Shown here piece by piece: positions 7,044 to 9,935 of a stretch of DNA of 9,935 bases. The number at the start of each line of letters is the position of its first letter. The stretch's first letter is position 1. The notes under the pieces were generated by a model. It saw nothing but the letters and a program-made list of their open reading frames with translations, made no database searches and was not told the DNA's origin. The DNA lies in NCBI GenBank assembly GCA_947473445.1, contig CANJEU010000049.1, positions 1 through 9,935 on the forward strand. Direction: 5' to 3'. The position numbers and the translations under genes are program-made. The stretch is from Fidelibacterota bacterium. Its GTDB lineage: Bacteria; Pseudomonadota; Alphaproteobacteria; Rhodospirillales; Rhodospirillaceae.

Positions 7044-8063
7044 CTACAGGTACCGCCGGCGCAACCGGGCAGCAAGCTGGTCGATGACGAAGACCATAAC
7101 AAATATTGCAACGAGTATGGTTCCGACATGGCTGTAGTTGAACATATCGAAACGGCCCTTCAGCTCCTGGCCGATACCTCCCGCGCCGACGATCCCGATC
7201 ACGGTCGCCGTGCGCACGTTGCGATCCAATACATAGAGCGCATAGGCGATATATTGCGGCATCACGTCTGGCAAAATGGCATGGCACAGGACTTTTAACT
7301 TGTTGGCCCCGATGGCGCGCAGGGCTTCCTGCGGCTTGACGTCGGAATTCTCGATATCTTCAGCAAAAAACTTGCCCAAGAAGCCCGCAGAGTAAATCGC
7401 CAGTGCGAGGACGCCCGCGATGGGCCCGAAACCATACGCCATGACCAGGAAAAGGGCGCTCACGAGTTCGGGCACGGCGCGTAAGCCGCTGACGAGCGCG
7501 CGCGCAATCATGTAAGTATATCTGTTTAACGTAAGGTTGGAGGCCGAGAAAAAGGCGAGTGGGGCGCTCATCACGATGGCGATGACCGTGCCCCAAAGTG
7601 CAATTTCAAGCGTCTCAACAAGCTTAGCTGCGACGTGAATGAGGTAGCCCACGGGCTCAACGAGAAATTCGACGGTTTCGGTGTGGGCCTCCATCGTGAG
7701 CGTCTCGGGATTCATGCGCTCCACCTGGTGGGCGACCGTCTCGATATGCGCGAGCAGCGGGAGCTCAGTTCTGTCGAAGCCCTCAATGCGGCTTATATCG
7801 GTACGCTTGGCGACCTGCAGCGGGAACAAGGATCCGGCGATTTTCTCCACACCCCGGGCCACTTGCGAGTCGACGTCCAGACCCGCTGCGGCCATGAGCG
7901 CGTCGCCCGTGAGGCGCACCATGCGGTCCACTTCCACATGGCGCCCGGTTTGAATCAGGAGCCCGACAGCGAGCAGAATAACCACGAGAGTGCGCGTTTC
8001 GAGCCATCGCGGAAATGCCCAGCCGGCCACCGCGCGCCGCTCCGCGAGCGAGGCGCCGGTCAT
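7044..8063 (-). CDS. phnE: Phosphonate-type ABC transporter permease (PhnE family), enlarged
   Basis: Inner-membrane permease of 339 residues, longer than the roughly 260-290 usual in the family. The first membrane helix is at about 24-39. The permease core begins at LVETLEIALWGT (148-159) and has further helices to about 328. The coupling loop reads EALRAIGANKLKVLCHAILP (246-265), and ANKLKVL with IVGAGGIGQELKG (291-303) is typical of PhnE. The segment between helix 1 and the core (about 40-145) is hydrophilic, long and without recognised domain; it should lie in the periplasm. The start ATG 8063 overlaps the phnC stop as ATGA, indicating translational coupling. The symbol reflects the family; the transported compound may be a phosphonate, phosphite or a phosphate ester. 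Confidence 0.9.
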   Translation of the reverse strand: MTGASLAERRAVAGWAFPRWLETRTLVVILLAVGLLIQTGRHVEVDRMVRLTGDALMAAAGLDVDSQVARGVEKIAGSLFPLQVAKRTDISRIEGFDRTELPLLAHIETVAHQVERMNPETLTMEAHTETVEFLVEPVGYLIHVAAKLVETLEIALWGTVIAIVMSAPLAFFSASNLTLNRYTYMIARALVSGLRAVPELVSALFLVMAYGFGPIAGVLALAIYSAGFLGKFFAEDIENSDVKPQEALRAIGANKLKVLCHAILPDVMPQYIAYALYVLDRNVRTATVIGIVGAGGIGQELKGRFDMFNYSHVGTILVAIFVMVFVIDQLAARLRRRYL

Positions 8064-8818
8064 GATGCGCGTGCCTTATCGACCGCATAGATACGTGTTT
8101 CCACCGACGCCGTGAAGGCCGAGGGCGGGCCGTTGAATATCGCTTCGCCGTTCCGCAGCGCCACGATGCGATCGGCGAATTCCATGGCGAGATCGAGTTG
8201 GTGCAGGCTGCACAGCACGGTGGCGCCCCGTTCGCGCGCCTCCCGCCGCAGGAGGGTCATGATGTCGCGGCTTGTGCGCGGATCCAGGCTCGCCACTGGC
8301 TCGTCAGCGAGAATCGCCGTTGGATCGGCCATGAACGCCCTCGCGATACCGACGCGTTGTTGCTGACCGCCCGACAGTTCGCTCACGCGGCGCGTAAGAT
8401 GCTCGGGCGCGAGCCCCACGGCCGCGAGGAGATCGCAGGCTTTCTGTTTGTCCTTCGCGCCAAATAAACCGAGTACGGCGCGCAACGTCGGCGTCGCCGG
8501 CAGCGCGCCCGCTATCACATTGTGCGCAACACTGGCGCGGTTCACGAGCGCGAACTGCTGATAGATCATCGCCACCCGCCGGCGAAGCCGCGGGAGGGTG
8601 ATTGGCGTGAGCGCTTCGCCGCTAAGGACGATGCAACCCGCGTCCGGGACTGCCAGACCGTTTACCGTACGCAGGAGAGTCGACTTGCCGCTGCCCGATG
8701 GCCCGAGGATGACGCAAAACTCGCCCGCAGCCACGGTGAATGAAACATCGTTCAAGGCCTGGGTGCCGTCGGCAAAGGTTTTCCCAATGCCCGCAAAAAC
8801 AACCGCGTCGAAGCTCAC
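8060..8818 (-). CDS. phnC: Phosphonate-type ABC transporter ATP-binding protein (PhnC family)
   Basis: ATPase of 252 residues that drives the importer from the cytoplasmic face. It carries Walker A GPSGSGKST (39-47), a Q-loop around IYQQFALVNRASVAHNV (85-101, close to the PhnC pattern), the signature LSGGQQQRVGIARA (148-161), Walker B TAILADEP (167-174), the D-loop SLDP and the H-loop His206 in CSLHQ. All catalytic residues are present. It starts with GTG (8818), which overlaps the phnD stop as GTGA; only a weak AAGG lies upstream, so translation probably depends on coupling with phnD. Nothing is truncated. Confidence 0.93.
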   Translation of the reverse strand: MSFDAVVFAGIGKTFADGTQALNDVSFTVAAGEFCVILGPSGSGKSTLLRTVNGLAVPDAGCIVLSGEALTPITLPRLRRRVAMIYQQFALVNRASVAHNVIAGALPATPTLRAVLGLFGAKDKQKACDLLAAVGLAPEHLTRRVSELSGGQQQRVGIARAFMADPTAILADEPVASLDPRTSRDIMTLLRREARERGATVLCSLHQLDLAMEFADRIVALRNGEAIFNGPPSAFTASVETRIYAVDKARAS

Positions 8819-9717
8819 GGCTGCGATGCCTTTTTCAGTATTTTGCCCTTCATGGCGTCATCGATGGTTTCCATCATCTTGGCGGGAACGCTGAATTGCG
8901 CCTCGGGAAAGTTGGCGTCATAGCCGTCCACTTTCCGCCCACCGTACCCGCGGATCATCTCAGGCGTGACACCGGGCGCGGTTGCGAGGCCTGCAAACGC
9001 AGTTTTCAATTTAAGCTTAAGTTCCGGCGGAAGATGCGTGCCCATGGCGATAGGGGGATTGGGAATTGCAACACTGCGCGCGACCACCTTTAGGTCCTTG
9101 GAGTTCGCCGCGCCCTGGTTTACGGCCTTCTCGAAGGATTCAAACGAGAGACTCGCCGCCTCCACCTGGCCTTGCGTCAACGCGGCGAGACTGTTGGCGT
9201 GGCTGCCGGTGAGGCGCACGGCGCCGAGATCGCGGATAGGATCGAGTTTCGCACCAAGGATCATTGCCATGGGAAACACAAAGGACGACGCGGAGTTGAT
9301 GTCGCCGAACGCAATGCTGTGACCTTTGAGATCGCCGATCTTTGTGATCGGCCCGCCCGCACGCGCGAAGATGCCGGCATAGTAAACCGACTTCCCATTC
9401 TCAATTGCCACCGCTAGCAGCTCGGCGCAGCCGCGCTCGTGCGCCTGCACATAGGCGACCGGGCCAAGGAATGCGACGTCGGCGGAACGATTGCACATGG
9501 CTTCGACTACAGCGTTATAGGATTGGCCGACGCGCAGCGTGAATTGTAGTCCGGTGATACGGGCGACGGCGTTAAAAACCGGCGCGAAGTCGGCCCTCGT
9601 GCCCTCCTCCGTGCCGCCATCGGCCGGGATAAGAACCACTTCCAACGCGCGCTGCTTCTCGGCGGCCAAAGTGGCCGCGGGCAGCAACAGAGCAAGGATC
9701 AGAAGGCGAAAAAACAT
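8815..9717 (-). CDS. phnD: PhnD-family periplasmic substrate-binding protein
   Basis: Periplasmic binding protein of 300 residues that delivers the ligand to PhnCE. The signal peptide is MFFRLLILALLLPAATLAA with a likely cut after residue 19; there is no lipobox. Family features are PADGGTEEG (31-39), FAPVFNAVARITG (44-56), QSYNAVVEAM (65-74), VAFLGPVAYVQA (81-92), the phosphonate-binding serine loop INSASSFVFP (140-149) and LTGSHANSLAALTQG (169-183). The loop that usually reads G-x-V-D-A reads GQVEAASLSF (183-192), and the usual STSG-type serine loop is changed, so the ligand may differ from 2-aminoethylphosphonate. ATG 9717 has a strong AGGGAGGA five bases upstream. It is the first gene of the operon, which also encodes phnC, phnE and the RpiR regulator. 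Confidence 0.9.
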   Translation of the reverse strand: MFFRLLILALLLPAATLAAEKQRALEVVLIPADGGTEEGTRADFAPVFNAVARITGLQFTLRVGQSYNAVVEAMCNRSADVAFLGPVAYVQAHERGCAELLAVAIENGKSVYYAGIFARAGGPITKIGDLKGHSIAFGDINSASSFVFPMAMILGAKLDPIRDLGAVRLTGSHANSLAALTQGQVEAASLSFESFEKAVNQGAANSKDLKVVARSVAIPNPPIAMGTHLPPELKLKLKTAFAGLATAPGVTPEMIRGYGGRKVDGYDANFPEAQFSVPAKMMETIDDAMKGKILKKASQP

Positions 9718-9935
9718 GAAGGTCCTCCCTGGGCGGACCCTTTCAAGTATGCGCGTAGCGAGCCCTCATAAAGTGACTGTTTTGTGTACCTGATTGCCAC
9801 GCTGGGGATAGCTTTCTGTCTGCCGATCAACGGTTTAGCCAGACGCAACCTGTCAATCATTCAATTTTCGTTATAATTTAATTGAGAAATGTTCATATTC
9901 TCTTCATGCCGGTTGGTGGGCCGCCTGACCGACAA
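9718..9935. other. Non-coding region upstream of phnD, expected promoter/operator region
   Basis: No supported gene lies here. The part at about 9855-9900 is strikingly A+T-rich against the rest of the window and contains TATAAT at 9872-9877 on the plus strand, with CTGTCA 16 bases upstream at 9850-9855, a possible rightward promoter for a gene beyond the edge. For the leftward phnD operon no convincing -35/-10 pair was found; TTGACA occurs on the minus strand at about 9851-9856 but lacks a -10 at the right distance. The RpiR operator should be here. Confidence 0.5.
9773..9790 (-). promoter_or_regulatory. Weak Pho-box-like pair upstream of phnD
   Basis: On the minus strand, GGTACAC and CAGTCAC are separated by AAAA. 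The second unit matches six of seven bases of CTGTCAC and the spacer suits the consensus, but the first unit keeps only the CAC end, and no good -10 follows at the expected distance. It is much weaker than the array before the receptor gene. Confidence 0.22.

Noticed and set aside
9889..9935. A plus-strand frame from ATG 9889 open to the right edge
   Set aside because: Only 15 codons are visible, there is no good ribosome binding site, and the candidate TATAAT lies so close that almost no leader would remain. It cannot be supported without more sequence.
1..9935. Mobile elements, tRNA or attachment sites, CRISPR repeats
   Set aside because: No transposase-like translation, long direct repeats, terminal inverted repeats or tRNA-like folding were found, and codon style is even across the genes.

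Overview
The window looks like a chromosomal segment from a Gram-negative alphaproteobacterium. The evidence is a high G+C content (high 50s percent by eye), an outer-membrane TonB-dependent receptor, a twin-arginine exported PhoD and a PhnCDE-type importer with four-base gene overlaps. The lineage is an inference from protein style and cannot be fixed to a genus from the sequence alone. No rRNA, tRNA, insertion sequence, CRISPR array or phage gene was seen. Coding density is high, and only two intergenic regions are longer than 200 bases.

Left block, minus strand, read from right to left: a 926-residue TonB-dependent receptor (2230-5010), a terminator-like hairpin (2190-2220), a Tat-exported PhoD-type phosphatase/phosphodiesterase (667-2163), and the first 206 codons of a 2-oxoglutarate/Fe(II) oxygenase that starts at a GTG (618) and runs off the left edge. 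Upstream of the receptor are four 7-base units at exact 11-base spacing with a shared TCA(T/C) core (5112-5151). This is the layout of a tandem PhoB box and points to control by phosphate starvation. A two-part hairpin (5042-5083) lies in the presumed receptor leader.

Middle: one plus-strand gene (5216-6109) encodes a NagD-type HAD phosphatase with all four HAD motifs. It diverges from the receptor and converges on the next block, sharing a CTAG stop overlap with it.

Right block, minus strand, a compact operon in the order phnD-phnC-phnE-rpiR: periplasmic binding protein (8815-9717), ATPase (8060-8818), permease (7044-8063) and a MurR/RpiR regulator with a sugar-phosphate-sensing SIS domain (6106-7011). 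The first three overlap by four bases each; the regulator follows after 32 bases behind a good ribosome binding site. The 218 bases right of phnD are non-coding and should hold the operon promoter.

Working model (inference): a phosphorus-scavenging locus. PhoD hydrolyses phosphoesters outside the cytoplasm, the receptor brings a phosphorus-containing compound through the outer membrane, PhnCDE takes an organophosphorus compound (phosphonate or phosphate ester) across the inner membrane, RpiR senses a phosphorylated intermediate, and the HAD enzyme removes phosphate in the cytoplasm. The oxygenase role is open. The features least explained by known families are a lipobox-like signal and periplasmic coiled coil on the receptor, an enlarged periplasmic segment in PhnE, and changed ligand-loop residues in PhnD.
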